From NCBI GenBank assembly GCA_020846635.1, contig JADLDO010000023.1, forward strand, positions 124,001 to 188,000: a stretch of 64,000 nt of DNA, written 5' to 3'. Positions 1 to 11,350 of the stretch are shown here, piece after piece. The stretch's first letter is position 1. Every line of letters begins with the position of its first letter. Origin of the DNA: Caldilineaceae bacterium. GTDB lineage: Bacteria > Chloroflexota > Anaerolineae > Caldilineales > Caldilineaceae. The notes beneath the pieces were generated by a model. The model was not told the origin of the DNA and ran no database searches. It worked only from the letters and a program-made list of their open reading frames with translations. A program made the position numbers and the translations under genes.

Positions 1-2
1 CG

Positions 3-1343
3 CTTGGGCTCTTCCGGCTGATCCGGCAGGCGCGCGAAGTGATTGGGCCGGAGAGCATCCAGACCTATATCATCAGCATGACCACACAGGTCAGCAACAT
101 GCTCGAGGTGCTGCTCTTTGCGCGCGATGCGGGGCTGATGGGGCAGATTCAGGTCGTGCCGCTTTTTGAAACCATCGAGGATCTGCGCGCCGCGCCGCAG
201 ATCATGACCAAACTCTTTCAAAATGCCGCCTATCACCAGCATCTTGCTCTGCGCGACAATCGCCAGCAGATCATGATCGGCTATAGCGATTCCAACAAGG
301 ATGGCGGCTATCTGATTGCCAACTGGATGCTCTTTCGTGCGCAGCGGGGATTGGCAAAGGTCTGTGAGCAGAACAAGGTGAAACTGCTGCTCTTTCATGG
401 GCGCGGCGGCACTGTGGGGCGCGGAGGTGGCCCGGCGAACCGGGCGATTTTGGCCCAGCCGCCGGAGTCGGTGCGCGGGCGCATTAAGCTGACCGAGCAG
501 GGTGAGGTAATCTCCGGGCGCTATTCCAACGCCGACATCGCCCACCGTCACTTGGAGCAATTGATCAGCGCGGTCATTCTGACCAGCGGACACCGGCCTC
601 ACTACGATCATGAGGAGAGTTGGGGCAAGGTGATGGACCAATTGAGCGAGACTGCCTATCACAAGTATCGCCAGTTGATCGAAAATCCGGCCTTCTTGCG
701 CTATTTCCATGAGACCACCCCGCTGGAACATATCTCGCGGCTCAATATCGGCTCACGGCCCTCGCGGCGCAAGGCTTCGCCCGCTATCTCCGATCTGCGT
801 GCGATCCCGTGGGTCTTTTCTTGGACACAATCACGCGTCAACCTGCCCAGTTGGTATGGGGTGGGAACGGCACTAGCGGATTGGGTGGAGAGAAGCGGCG
901 AGCAGGCAAGTGCTGAAGAAGAGCAGACCAAGCGCTTGGCACAGTTGAGCGAGATGTATCAAAATTGGCCCTTTTTCCGCACTGTGTTGGACAATGTTCA
1001 GATGGGCCTGTGTAAGGGCGATATGCCCATCGCCTCGCTCTATGCCGAACTGACCGACGAGGCGACGCGTACGGAGATTTTTAGCGATCTCCAGGCGGAA
1101 TATGAATGTACCAAGCGCATGGTGCTGGCGGTGACAGGGCTTCCAGAACTGCTGGAGAATGAAGCATGGCTCCAGCGCAGCATCAAGCTCCGTAACCCGT
1201 ATGTAGACCCGATGAACTATATCCAAGTGGCGGCGCTCAAAGAGTTGCGCGAGCAGCCGGACGCACCCACGGCGGATGCTTTGCGCGCGGCGGTTCTGCT
1301 CTCGGTCAACGGTGTCGCCGCGGGCTTGCAGAATACTGGATGA
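3..1343 (+). CDS. ppc: Phosphoenolpyruvate carboxylase, C-terminal half (5' end outside window)
   Basis: The frame is open from the first bases, so this is the last ~446 residues of a ~900-residue enzyme that carboxylates phosphoenolpyruvate to oxaloacetate in the cytoplasm. Seen: the substrate-site stretch [11 protein letters not shown], the glycine loop [14 protein letters not shown], the motif RPSRRK followed by [12 protein letters not shown], and the family's invariant C-terminus QNTG. All the C-terminal catalytic elements present here look intact. The stop codon overlaps the start of the next gene (ATGA), so the two are probably translationally coupled. Confidence 0.97.
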   Translation, partial: LGLFRLIRQAREVIGPESIQTYIISMTTQVSNMLEVLLFARDAGLMGQIQVVPLFETIEDLRAAPQIMTKLFQNAAYHQHLALRDNRQQIMIGYSDSNKDGGYLIANWMLFRAQRGLAKVCEQNKVKLLLFHGRGGTVGRGGGPANRAILAQPPESVRGRIKLTEQGEVISGRYSNADIAHRHLEQLISAVILTSGHRPHYDHEESWGKVMDQLSETAYHKYRQLIENPAFLRYFHETTPLEHISRLNIGSRPSRRKASPAISDLRAIPWVFSWTQSRVNLPSWYGVGTALADWVERSGEQASAEEEQTKRLAQLSEMYQNWPFFRTVLDNVQMGLCKGDMPIASLYAELTDEATRTEIFSDLQAEYECTKRMVLAVTGLPELLENEAWLQRSIKLRNPYVDPMNYIQVAALKELREQPDAPTADALRAAVLLSVNGVAAGLQNTG

Positions 1344-2146
1344 TAAATAACCGGACTTGCCAGATGGAGGTAGATGCGGTGAGTGATTTGCTGGCAACGG
1401 TCGACGGTCTGTTGATCGACATAGATGGCGTTTTAGTACGCGGTAGCGAGGTGATCCCGGGCGCAGCGGAGACTCTTGAGTCTTTGCGCGCCCGCGAAAT
1501 TCCGTTGCGTTTTGCAACAAACACCACCGTCTACTGTCGTCATAGCCTGTTGGAGCGTATGGTGGCGCTTGGCTTCTCGATGGAGGAGCATGAGTTGTTC
1601 ACCGCTACCTATGCCGCGGCCAGCTATCTACAGAGCCAGAACGCCCGTAGCTACTATCCGCTCTTGTTGCCCGATGCCCAGTTAGAATTCGCGGGGCTGG
1701 AAGTGGATGAGGAAAACCCTGAATTCGTCGTGATCGGCGATATGGGGGCCAGCTTCAACTTTCCACGGCTGAACAAGGCGTTTCGTGCTGTGTTGAATGG
1801 CGCACAACTGGTGGCGCTGCACAAGAAGCGATCCTGGCGTTCTGAGGAAGGCATGTTTCTCGACGCCGGCCCTTTTGTTGTGGCGCTGGAATATGCGACG
1901 GAAGCGAGCGCGGTGGTGACTGGCAAACCGAGCCAGACCTATTTCCGCATGGTGTTGGATGACCTAGGGCTGCCACCTGCGCGGGTGGCGGTGATCGGTG
2001 ACGACATCGAGATTGATGTGCGTGGCGCACAACTCATGGGGATGCAGGGCTGGCTGGTCAAGACGGGACGCTTTCGCAAGGAGGATTTGGGCCGAGGTAT
2101 CTGGCCGGATCGCCTGCTCGATGAGATTGCAGAAATTGTGAGATAG
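1340..2146 (+). CDS. HAD superfamily (class IIA) phosphatase
   Basis: A 268-residue HAD hydrolase. Motif I is DIDGV with nucleophile D27 and acid/base D29, motif II is the Thr in FATNTT, a conserved GKPS stretch precedes the last part, and motif IV is GDDIEIDV. The domain order (cap inserted between motifs II and III) matches subfamily IIA, which includes NagD-like and phospholysine/phosphohistidine phosphatases. The substrate cannot be told from sequence. The ATG lies in the stop codon of ppc; a second ATG at 1364 is possible but has no better ribosome-binding site. It is followed 5 bases later by citramalate synthase, so the genes probably share a transcript. Confidence 0.88.
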   Translation: MINNRTCQMEVDAVSDLLATVDGLLIDIDGVLVRGSEVIPGAAETLESLRAREIPLRFATNTTVYCRHSLLERMVALGFSMEEHELFTATYAAASYLQSQNARSYYPLLLPDAQLEFAGLEVDEENPEFVVIGDMGASFNFPRLNKAFRAVLNGAQLVALHKKRSWRSEEGMFLDAGPFVVALEYATEASAVVTGKPSQTYFRMVLDDLGLPPARVAVIGDDIEIDVRGAQLMGMQGWLVKTGRFRKEDLGRGIWPDRLLDEIAEIVR

Positions 2147-2151
2147 ACGCC

Positions 2152-3849
2152 ATGAAAGCAAGCACAAGTAGTACAACTAATACAAACGGGCAACCTGCAA
2201 AGCCAACGCGGGTTGTGATCTATGATACAACGCTGCGCGATGGCACCCAGGGTGAGGGGGTGTCGCTCAGTTGTGACGATAAATTACGCATCGCTCGCCG
2301 CCTCGATGAATTTGGGGTGGATTACATCGAAGGGGGTTGGCCTGGTTCTAACCCCAAAGATATGGAGTTCTTTGAGCGCGCGCAGAGCGAATTGAACTTG
2401 AAGCATGCACGCATTGCTGCCTTTGGCTCTACCTGCAAGGCGGGTATTGAACCGGGGGATGACCCGCAGGTGCAACTGCTGATTCAAGCGAATACGCCTG
2501 TCGTAACGATCTTTGGCAAGACGTGGGAATTGCATGTGACCGAAGTGCTGCGTACCAGCATGGAAGAAAACCTGCGCATGATTCGCGCCACGGTGCAATA
2601 TCTCAAGCAGCATGGCAAAGAAATCGTCTATGATGCCGAGCATTTCTTCGATGGCTTTAAGGCCAACCCGGAATATGCGCTTTCGACGCTGCAAGCTGCC
2701 ATCTTGGGTGGGGCCGGCACCATCACCTTGTGCGACACCAATGGCGGCTGTTTGCCCTGGGAGATCGAGGAGGCAGTAGAGGTGGTGCGCCGCGAGGTGT
2801 TGGGGCTGGATGACGAGACGCCGCCTACAGCTGCCCAGGTCAACCTGGGCATCCACGCGCACAATGATTCGGAAACAGGCGTGGCGAATACGCTGGCAGC
2901 AGTGCGCCAGGGTGCGCGCCAGGTACAGGGGACGATCAACGGCTATGGCGAACGCTGTGGCAATGCCAACCTGGTCAGTATCATCCCCGACTTGCAGCTA
3001 AAGATGGGGTATGCGTTGGTCGCCCCAGAGAAATTGGGGCAGTTGACGGAACTCAGCCGTTTTGTGAGCGAACTGGCAAACCTCAGCCCCGACACGCACC
3101 AGCCTTTTGTGGGCAGCAGCGCCTTTGCCCACAAGGGGGGGACGCACGTCAATGCTGTGGTGAAGCATGTGATGAGCTACCAGCACATCGACCCGCAGGT
3201 GGTGGGCAATGAGACGCGCGTCCTGGTGAGCGAACTGAGCGGCAAGGACAACATCGCGGTCAAGCGCAAGGAGTTTGGCCTAAGCGATCTGAGCCGTGAG
3301 GAAGAACGCCAGGTCTTGCAGCAGATCAAGGAATTGGAAAACGCCGGTTTTGCCTTTGAAAGCGCCGAGGCAAGTGTGGAACTGCTGCTGCGCCGGATAC
3401 ACAAGGATTATCGGACACCCTTTGAGTTGATCGACTATACGACGAATGTGGATCATCGCTCAGGCCGCGGCGCATTCTCGGAAGCCACGGTCAAGGTGCA
3501 GGTGGGGGATGAGATTTTCCACGAAGTGGCAGAGGGCAATGGCCCGGTCAATGCCATGAATCTGGCCTTGCGTAAGGCGATCCAGCAGTTCTACCCGCGG
3601 CTGGGCGAGGTACACTTGACCGACTATAAGGTGCGTATTCTCGACAGCAAGAGTGGAACGGGGGCAATGGTGCGCGTCTTGATCGACAGCACCGATGGCG
3701 AACGTTCGTGGACGACGGTGGGGGCAAGCACCAACATCATCGAGGCGAGTTGGATTGCGCTGGCGGATGGCGTGGAATACTTTATCCTGACCGACGGCGA
3801 GCGCCAACAGGCGCAGCAGGCCACAGAGCCGGTCGCCGCGGTCGCATGA
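2152..3849 (+). CDS. cimA: (R)-citramalate synthase
   Basis: A 565-residue member of the HMGL-like/2-isopropylmalate synthase superfamily. It begins with the catalytic signature DTTLRDGTQGEGV (R29, D30), carries the metal site HAHND near residue 235, and ends with a LeuA-type allosteric dimer domain (about 430-545; it contains a stretch GSGTGAMVRV-like and a beta-rich core). The long form with GTQGEGV rather than the IPMS signature matches citramalate synthase, which condenses pyruvate and acetyl-CoA as the first step of the threonine-independent isoleucine route. The next gene, ilvD, supplies a later step of the same pathway. The C-terminal domain implies feedback control, probably by isoleucine (inference). 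Confidence 0.9.
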   Translation: MKASTSSTTNTNGQPAKPTRVVIYDTTLRDGTQGEGVSLSCDDKLRIARRLDEFGVDYIEGGWPGSNPKDMEFFERAQSELNLKHARIAAFGSTCKAGIEPGDDPQVQLLIQANTPVVTIFGKTWELHVTEVLRTSMEENLRMIRATVQYLKQHGKEIVYDAEHFFDGFKANPEYALSTLQAAILGGAGTITLCDTNGGCLPWEIEEAVEVVRREVLGLDDETPPTAAQVNLGIHAHNDSETGVANTLAAVRQGARQVQGTINGYGERCGNANLVSIIPDLQLKMGYALVAPEKLGQLTELSRFVSELANLSPDTHQPFVGSSAFAHKGGTHVNAVVKHVMSYQHIDPQVVGNETRVLVSELSGKDNIAVKRKEFGLSDLSREEERQVLQQIKELENAGFAFESAEASVELLLRRIHKDYRTPFELIDYTTNVDHRSGRGAFSEATVKVQVGDEIFHEVAEGNGPVNAMNLALRKAIQQFYPRLGEVHLTDYKVRILDSKSGTGAMVRVLIDSTDGERSWTTVGASTNIIEASWIALADGVEYFILTDGERQQAQQATEPVAAVA

Positions 3850-3902
3850 TTTTGTACAGGTAATTAAAAATTGTAGGTACAGGAAGAAGGAGAACCCTGG
3901 CA

Positions 3903-5594
<1,692 letters not shown>

Positions 5595-5605
5595 GGTTTG
5601 ACATA

Positions 5606-5639
5606 ACCCACCCGGAGGCTTCTGAGCCTCCGGGTGGGT
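5606..5639. terminator. Strong palindromic terminator after ilvD
   Basis: A near-perfect 15-bp stem, CCCACCCGGAGGCT, with a tctg loop and its complement. There is no clear T-run on the + strand. It lies between the convergent genes ilvD and the secreted protein at 5684, so it can serve both strands. It belongs to the palindrome family described in the findings. Confidence 0.75.
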
Positions 5640-5683
5640 GGTTGGCACACGACATGGCGGGATGGGGCAATGGCTCTATCCCG

Positions 5684-7747
5684 CTATTTATTTTCCGGCG
5701 TGGGCGTCACCGTGGGCAGGGTGGCGTCAAAGGACGGTGGCGTCGGGCTATTGGTAGACGTCGCTTCGAGAACGGTATGTGTGCCGATGACAGCTTCGGC
5801 GTCCAACTCACATTGACTCTTGTGGGCAGGATCGTACATTTGTGGGATGGGTGTTGGGAGTGACACCAATAGAGTGTATCCGATGTTGTCCCATCCGCGC
5901 GAATAGGCAATAAATTCGCCTGCTGTTGTCGGGAAATAGGAGATCCCCCATTGCACGCCCGCTAGTGTCACGGATGCAAGCGGTATGACGTGCGTTGCCC
6001 AACCATCCGGTATTATTTCGCAGCCTGAAATTTCCTGATGGACAAGATAGTTTGTGTCTTCTTCGTTGGCGCGCAACTGCCAAAGGGTGGGGTCAAACCA
6101 GATTTCAAAGGATGGATAGCCTGTATAATTGGAGTTGCCCTGATAGCGTTGTAGCCCATTGACCAGGGGTGAGTTAAAGGCAGAGGGGGTGACGGTATCG
6201 CGGACGGTGGGCGCAGGCGTTGGCGAAGGCCACGGCGTTGGCGTCGGTATGGGGGTGGGTGTTGCGTTTGGATCGACCGTTGGGCGTGGCTTTGCCCATT
6301 CCTGCACCAGTTCATCTACCATCGTGCGTTCATCGCCAGCAAAGAGGCCAAGCGCACGCAGTTCTTCGAGCCGCGCTGGTTCAAAGTCTATTGTTGAGAG
6401 AATGCGGAGTGCGTCTGTCGCTAAGTATGGGTAGCTGGAGGTAACTTTGAAGACGACGCCATCCTTGCTGAGCCAAAAAGTCTCGATTCGATAGTAAGGC
6501 GCTTGGTCTTGGGTATGCACCATATCATCGACGTGCTGTGCGGCATAGCCCCACTCGATGGGAACGCTGAGACGATATTGGTAACGGTTGAATGGGTTCC
6601 TGGCCCGATCCAACTGATCCTGAATCGCCTCCCAATTGTGTAAGGGAACATCCTCGCTGACCGTATAGGGAAAGAGTTCGATCTTCATCACCTCTTGCGT
6701 GGGCGAATGCCCAAGGACGATCGAGATTGCTTTGTCAAAGAGGGAAGATTCATCTGAATCTTTTTCAGCAAAGGGATCAATGATTTGCATCTCTGACCCA
6801 TAGCGAAAGGAGATGCCCAGCACTGTCTGGGTGTAAGTCTGCCAGGGATCGTCTATGGCTGCGGGTCGAATCGGCTGTACAAGCGGTCTTTCTGCCGCGG
6901 GCAGCGTCTTCCACCGCTCCCGCTCTTCCATTTCGCGAATATACTCGCAAGTGGGATCACAGTCGTCTGCAATCTCTGCATCCATCTTGGCAAGCTCTTG
7001 ACGCAGTGTCTCGTCATCACCCCGAAAACCGCCGGATGCGCGCAACCTTGCTTCAGCGTCGGGGTCAAATTCCATCGACGCGGCGATGGCAAACATGCGC
7101 GCCACATCTTCGGGACGGTTATAGACCGAGTTGAAGTTGTAGATGAGCCCATCGCGTTCGAGCCAGAGTGTGCGTGGTAGATTGACGCGATGTTCACCAA
7201 TGGCGAAGACCCCCTGCGTGACACCCGCAGGCAGGTAGCTAGTGGGAATGGTCGAGAGGTGGAGAGGAATCGGCCCCCCTAGGCCCATCCTACCAAAATA
7301 CTCATTGTAGTTTGCCACCCACTCCGCTAACGAGCCTCCTTCCGAAAGCGTATAGTAGGCCAGGATGAGATAGAGCGAACCATCCTCTCCCGTTGTGGGT
7401 GAAATGAAAATCGGTACTCCAACTGTGTCAGCAATGTACGTTGCTTCAGAGGGAGACGCAGTAGTGGGCAGTCTCGCAGTGGTTTCCGCCCCTGTGACGC
7501 TCCAACCGGGCGGGTAGCGGAAGCTGACGCCCCAATAGGGCGAGGAGTAGGTCTGCCAATCTGCTTCTACTTGCCGGGTCATGGCGGGCGTGGGCATGGG
7601 CGGCAGCGCGGTGGGTGGCGTTGTGGCTTGGGCGAGGGGCGAAACCTCACCCGCGGCGACAGGCTGCATGGCGGGCCAGCGCGCCCACAGGGTCCAGCCG
7701 CAGATGGCAAGGAATAAGCCGAGTAAAGTGAGTGTTTGGCGGCGCAT
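5684..7747 (-). CDS. Secreted or membrane-anchored three-repeat protein of unknown function
   Basis: A 687-residue protein with an N-terminal hydrophobic segment (about residues 6-22) and a Thr/Pro-rich stretch, so it is exported or membrane-anchored. Two clear copies of a ~200-residue module follow: each opens WQTY(S/T).(P/V)..G(V/I)SFRY, and each ends in a segment like 'A..(S/I)(M/I)(E/D)F(D/E)P..E...R(A/L)(S/L)G'. A Pro-Thr linker (PTPIPTPTPWPSPTP) then joins a shorter third module (SFEIWFDPTLWQL). The modules recall lipoprotein/PsbP-like beta folds, but I do not recognise the family. The start has GGAG just upstream. A possible regulated promoter with 11-base direct repeats lies at 7849-7884. 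Confidence 0.8.
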   Translation of the reverse strand: MRRQTLTLLGLFLAICGWTLWARWPAMQPVAAGEVSPLAQATTPPTALPPMPTPAMTRQVEADWQTYSSPYWGVSFRYPPGWSVTGAETTARLPTTASPSEATYIADTVGVPIFISPTTGEDGSLYLILAYYTLSEGGSLAEWVANYNEYFGRMGLGGPIPLHLSTIPTSYLPAGVTQGVFAIGEHRVNLPRTLWLERDGLIYNFNSVYNRPEDVARMFAIAASMEFDPDAEARLRASGGFRGDDETLRQELAKMDAEIADDCDPTCEYIREMEERERWKTLPAAERPLVQPIRPAAIDDPWQTYTQTVLGISFRYGSEMQIIDPFAEKDSDESSLFDKAISIVLGHSPTQEVMKIELFPYTVSEDVPLHNWEAIQDQLDRARNPFNRYQYRLSVPIEWGYAAQHVDDMVHTQDQAPYYRIETFWLSKDGVVFKVTSSYPYLATDALRILSTIDFEPARLEELRALGLFAGDERTMVDELVQEWAKPRPTVDPNATPTPIPTPTPWPSPTPAPTVRDTVTPSAFNSPLVNGLQRYQGNSNYTGYPSFEIWFDPTLWQLRANEEDTNYLVHQEISGCEIIPDGWATHVIPLASVTLAGVQWGISYFPTTAGEFIAYSRGWDNIGYTLLVSLPTPIPQMYDPAHKSQCELDAEAVIGTHTVLEATSTNSPTPPSFDATLPTVTPTPENK

Positions 7748-7848
7748 GTTCTTCTCCGAGGGATATTGAGGGATGGCGAGAATTCAGTTGTGATTTACGT
7801 ATCAGGGTATGCCTGGGTGCTGTTGGTGAGAGTGCTTCTCTGCTTAAC

Positions 7849-7884
7849 GTTATATCCGCCGCAAAAGTTCACCAAAAGTTCATG
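7849..7884 (-). promoter_or_regulatory. Direct-repeat activator site and -10 box upstream of the secreted protein
   Basis: On the minus strand two copies of TGAACTTTTG recur with an 11-base period (7871-7863 and 7882-7874). Seven bases later comes TATAAC (7854-7849), which fits a -10 box. Two 11-base direct repeats placed over the -35 region are typical of OmpR/PhoB-type activators, and the GTTCACC core resembles the Streptomyces PHO box. The assignment to a phosphate regulon is only an inference. Confidence 0.4.
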
Positions 7885-8022
7885 ATAACAAGCAATCCCC
7901 ATTCTCGCACCCGCGCCAGCCGGACAATCCCCTAAATTGACAGAGCTATCCCATGCTGCGTATCATCCACGGTAGAAATCATCCAAACAGACTTCCCAAC
8001 CTGCAAAATTAGAAAGATTGCC

Positions 8023-9162
8023 ATGTTAGCCTACTATGCGCCAGAAGAAGCGGGATTTTCACCGGATCGTTTACAGCGGCTCTATACGTTGTTGGATGAG
8101 GCCGCGGCCAATGGCAGCATCCCTGGCGCGGCAGTGTTGGTGGCGCGCCAGGGCAGAGCCGTTGCGCCCTATGCCGTTGGGCGGCAGTTTCCCACGCAGC
8201 CGGAGCCGAAGGTTTCCCCTGACAGCATCTTTCTGGTCGCCTCTGTGACCAAGCCCGTTGTGGCGGCAGCGTTGATGCTGTTGGTGGAGCGGGGCAAACT
8301 GATGATCAGCGACCGCGTGGTTGACCATCTGCCGGAGTTTGGCAGCCACGGCAAAGAAGCGGTGCGCGTCCACCACCTGCTGACCCATACCTCTGGGCTG
8401 CCCGATATGCTGCCGGAGAACACAGAATTGCGCCGCCAACATGCGCCCTTGTCCGAGTTTGTACGCCGTATCTATGACCTGGAGTTGGATTTTGCGCCAG
8501 GAACACGCGTGCAATATCAGAGTATGGGTATTGCCTTGCTGGGCGAGATCGTCGAGCGCATCAGCGGTATGGCGCTGCCGGAGTTTCTGCGCCAGGAGAT
8601 TTTCATCCCGCTGCGTATGGCAGATTCAAGCCTGGGCATCGGGGAACTGGATCAGAGTCGCGTGGTGCATGTGACGGTGCCGGAGGAGCAGCGGGGCGCT
8701 GATTGGGGTTGGAATCAGCCCTATTGGTGGAATTTTGGCGCGCCGTGGGGAGGCATGTTTACGACGGTGAGTGACCATTTTCGCTTTTGCCAGATGTTTC
8801 TCAATGGGGGCACATGGGATGGCGTCTCTGTCCTATCTCCGGCAACCGCCAGTGCGATGACCACGGATCAATCGACGCATATCTTGACCGCCCATGACCC
8901 CGACCGCAGCGGGATGCTTTGGGGCCAGACATGGGGATTGGGATGGACGATTCCGGGCTATCGTGTGCCCGATGGAGGGCGCGCCTTCTTTGGTGACCTT
9001 TCCTCGCCCACGACCTTTGGGCATGGCGGCGCGACAGGGACCGTGGTCTGGGTGGACCCTGTGAATGAGGTGGTCTGCGTCCTGTTTACCAGTGAGCCGA
9101 GTGCCACGCGCAATGGTTTCTTGGGGCGCTGCTCGAATCTGGTAGCGGCAGCGGCGTTGTAG
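8023..9162 (+). CDS. Beta-lactamase-fold serine hydrolase (class C/esterase family)
   Basis: A 379-residue member of the beta-lactamase/penicillin-binding-protein-like hydrolases. The catalytic SxxK is S74-V-T-K77, the YxS-type motif is Y165-Q-S167, and the third motif appears as H334-G-G in FGHGGATG. This HGG form is common in EstB-type esterases and D-aminopeptidase-like members rather than true lactamases. No signal peptide is visible, so it is probably cytoplasmic and acts on an ester or peptide of unknown identity. It is the only gene of its unit, ending in a hairpin at 9215-9247. Confidence 0.9.
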   Translation: MLAYYAPEEAGFSPDRLQRLYTLLDEAAANGSIPGAAVLVARQGRAVAPYAVGRQFPTQPEPKVSPDSIFLVASVTKPVVAAALMLLVERGKLMISDRVVDHLPEFGSHGKEAVRVHHLLTHTSGLPDMLPENTELRRQHAPLSEFVRRIYDLELDFAPGTRVQYQSMGIALLGEIVERISGMALPEFLRQEIFIPLRMADSSLGIGELDQSRVVHVTVPEEQRGADWGWNQPYWWNFGAPWGGMFTTVSDHFRFCQMFLNGGTWDGVSVLSPATASAMTTDQSTHILTAHDPDRSGMLWGQTWGLGWTIPGYRVPDGGRAFFGDLSSPTTFGHGGATGTVVWVDPVNEVVCVLFTSEPSATRNGFLGRCSNLVAAAAL

Positions 9163-9214
9163 GCAGAACTCTTCGGTTTGACAGCCTCCCTAAATCATCG
9201 TATCGTGAAATCAG

Positions 9215-9247
9215 ACAGCGGTGTACGGATGCCGCTGTTTCGTTTGG
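9215..9247 (+). terminator. Rho-independent terminator after the serine hydrolase
   Basis: A stem ACAGCGG / CCGCTGT (9215-9221 with 9232-9238) and a ten-base loop, followed by the T-rich tail ttcgttt. It sits immediately before the ribosome-binding site of the next gene. Confidence 0.6.
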
Positions 9248-9263
9248 AGAGGGAGGTGATTCG

Positions 9264-10406
9264 ATGATTCTACGATCTGATGCAATACCCTACGCGATGA
9301 GGCGTACTTTGCCGTTGCTGCTCTTGCTTATGATGATCTTCAGCCCCCTTGTGGAAGCCAATCCCGCGCAGGCGGCACCAGCGGCCCAGGGTGTTCTTCA
9401 GCGCATCCGCTTTGCCCCTGGTGCGACGAGCGCTGTAGTTGAGGGGAATTTAGCCGGAAGCCAGGTAGCGCGCTATGTGCTGACCGCGTTGGCGGGGCAA
9501 TCGATGAATGTACAAGCCTTTGCAGAGGGCGCGCCCGTCTTTGTCACCCTCTTTAACACCAACGGCACGATTTTGGGGTCGGCTTCGAGCCGCGAACAAT
9601 GGACAGGGACGCTGCCCGCCACAGGGGACTATACATTGCATGTCTATCCATCCCCCTATGTCGCCAATACTGCTTTCCGGCTGCGTGTCGAGATCACCTC
9701 TGCGTCACGACCACCTGACCCGGCGCCTGAACGAATCCGGTTTGAGCGCGGGGCGGTCAGCGCACAGGTGACAGGCTATCTGCCTTCTGCCGCCAACAAG
9801 GTCTATCTGCTCAGCGCACGCGCCGGTCAAGTGATGACTGTAGAGAGTTGGTCGGGGGGCGGGCCATTCCGTTTTACGGTTGCGGAAGAGAATGGGACAT
9901 GGCTGGGAGCCGCCAATGGGGGCGAGCGGTGGAGCGGGACGCTGCCGCGTACGCAGGATTATCGTATTACGCTCTATTCTCCTGCCGATGCCCCATCGAC
10001 GACTTACGGGCTGCTGATCACCATTGTCGGCGCTGCGCCCATGCCTACGGCGACACCGATCCCCACGCCGACACCCACACCTATGCCGCAGCCTGAAGCA
10101 CAGCGCATCCGCTTCCAGCAAGGCAGCACGGATACGACTGTTTGGGGCTATATTGATAGCGCAACACCTGCGCGCTATGTCTTGCGTGCGCTGCGCGGGC
10201 AGCGTATGAACCTGCGTCTGCTCACGCAGCAGGGCTACCCGGCGCGTGTCACCATCCGCGGCGAACAAGGGAATTTCCTGGGTTCGGCGAGTGTGGGTGA
10301 ACTCTGGGCGGGTGATCTGCCCGCCACCCAGGATTACTATCTGGAAGTACAATCGCCCCCCGACCGTCCTGGTGCAAATTTCCTGCTGTGGATTCAGATC
10401 CAGTAA
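9264..10406 (+). CDS. Secreted protein with three tandem beta domains (pre-peptidase C-like)
   Basis: A 380-residue exported protein. A signal peptide (about residues 12-37, ending near NPAQAAP) is followed by three ~110-residue repeats, each opening with RIRF..G..(S/D)..V.G(N/Y) and containing 'YVL.A..GQ.M.V', 'G..LG(S/A)A' and '(W/L)(T/S/A)G.LP.T.DY'. The second and third are joined by a Pro-Thr linker (PTPTPTPMPQ). The pattern is that of bacterial pre-peptidase C-terminal domains, which act as sticky or structural domains on secreted proteins. No enzymatic domain is present. GGGAGGTGAT just upstream supports the ATG at 9264, although MRRTLP at 9297 would also give a signal peptide. Confidence 0.82.
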   Translation: MILRSDAIPYAMRRTLPLLLLLMMIFSPLVEANPAQAAPAAQGVLQRIRFAPGATSAVVEGNLAGSQVARYVLTALAGQSMNVQAFAEGAPVFVTLFNTNGTILGSASSREQWTGTLPATGDYTLHVYPSPYVANTAFRLRVEITSASRPPDPAPERIRFERGAVSAQVTGYLPSAANKVYLLSARAGQVMTVESWSGGGPFRFTVAEENGTWLGAANGGERWSGTLPRTQDYRITLYSPADAPSTTYGLLITIVGAAPMPTATPIPTPTPTPMPQPEAQRIRFQQGSTDTTVWGYIDSATPARYVLRALRGQRMNLRLLTQQGYPARVTIRGEQGNFLGSASVGELWAGDLPATQDYYLEVQSPPDRPGANFLLWIQIQ

Positions 10407-10417
10407 TTTTCAATACC

Positions 10418-10466
10418 ACCCTTCCGCGCCCAGCGGGCTCCCGTCCGCAGCCTCCGGGAGGGTTTC
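10418..10466 (+). terminator. Probable terminator of the palindrome family
   Basis: ACCCTTCCG (10418-10426) can pair with CGGGAGGGT (10455-10463) around an internal CTCCCG/CGGGAG alternative. It is followed by ttctc. It is a degenerate relative of the other GC-rich palindromes in the window. Confidence 0.4.
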
Positions 10467-10499
10467 TCAGTACCATACACCATAGAAAGACATTCTCCT

Positions 10500-11279
10500 A
10501 TGAGCGTTAATGTGACTGGCTTGCGGGTGCTTGTGACGGCTGGGGCAAGTGGCATAGGCCGCGCCATTGCAACCACATTTCTCAAGCAAGGGGCGCGGGT
10601 GCATATTTGCGATCTCTCTACAGAAACATTGGCCGCGGCGGCGAGCGAACTGCCCGGCTTGGGTACCTCTGTAACCGATGTGGCCGACCCTGTTCAGGTG
10701 GATCGCCTCTTTGACGAGGCCAACGCGCATCTGGGTGGGCTGGATGTTCTGGTCAACAATGCGGGCATTGCCGGCCCCACCGGCCCGGTGGAGACGCTCG
10801 ACATTGCCGCCTGGGATCGCACGATGGCAGTCAATATCAACAGCCAGTTCTATTGTGCGCGCCGCGCTGTGCCGCTGCTCAAGGCCGCGGGGGGCGGGCT
10901 GATCGTCAATCTGTCATCAGTCGCAGGGCTCTTTGGTTATCCCCTGCGCGCCCCCTATGCCGCGTCGAAATGGGCGGTGATTGGTTTTACCAAGACGCTG
11001 GCGATGGAATTGGGCGATTTTGGCATACGCGTCAACGCCATCTGCCCAGGGCCAGTGGAAGGGCCGCGCATCGACGGCGTGATCCGCGCACGTGCCGAGG
11101 CACAAGGCGAGGCGTTTGCCGTGACGCGCGAGCGCTATTTGCGCCAAAACTCGCTCCACACCTTTATTCAAGCCCAAGACATCGCCGATCAGATGCTCTA
11201 TCTCTGTTCACCTGCCGGGCGCAAGGTGTCGGGCCAAGCCCTGGCGGTCGATGGCAACACGGAGTCGCTGCGCGTCTAG
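10500..11279 (+). CDS. Short-chain dehydrogenase/reductase
   Basis: A 259-residue classical SDR. The nucleotide-binding motif is T13-AGASGIG, slightly altered from TGxxxGIG. NNAG is at 86-89, the catalytic serine is S140 in VNLSSVAG, and the Y153-x3-K157 pair lies in YAASK. An acidic residue after beta-2 (ICDLS) suggests NAD(H) preference. The substrate is unknown. It stands upstream of a sugar nucleotidyltransferase and a sugar kinase/pyrophosphorylase fusion, so a sugar or polyol substrate is plausible (inference). Confidence 0.92.
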   Translation: MSVNVTGLRVLVTAGASGIGRAIATTFLKQGARVHICDLSTETLAAAASELPGLGTSVTDVADPVQVDRLFDEANAHLGGLDVLVNNAGIAGPTGPVETLDIAAWDRTMAVNINSQFYCARRAVPLLKAAGGGLIVNLSSVAGLFGYPLRAPYAASKWAVIGFTKTLAMELGDFGIRVNAICPGPVEGPRIDGVIRARAEAQGEAFAVTRERYLRQNSLHTFIQAQDIADQMLYLCSPAGRKVSGQALAVDGNTESLRV

Positions 11280-11350
11280 CGCCCCAACATTCAAGATAGT
11301 CCCTACCCAAAAGCCGTCCCACCTATCATCCTTAACCACGAGCCTACACC

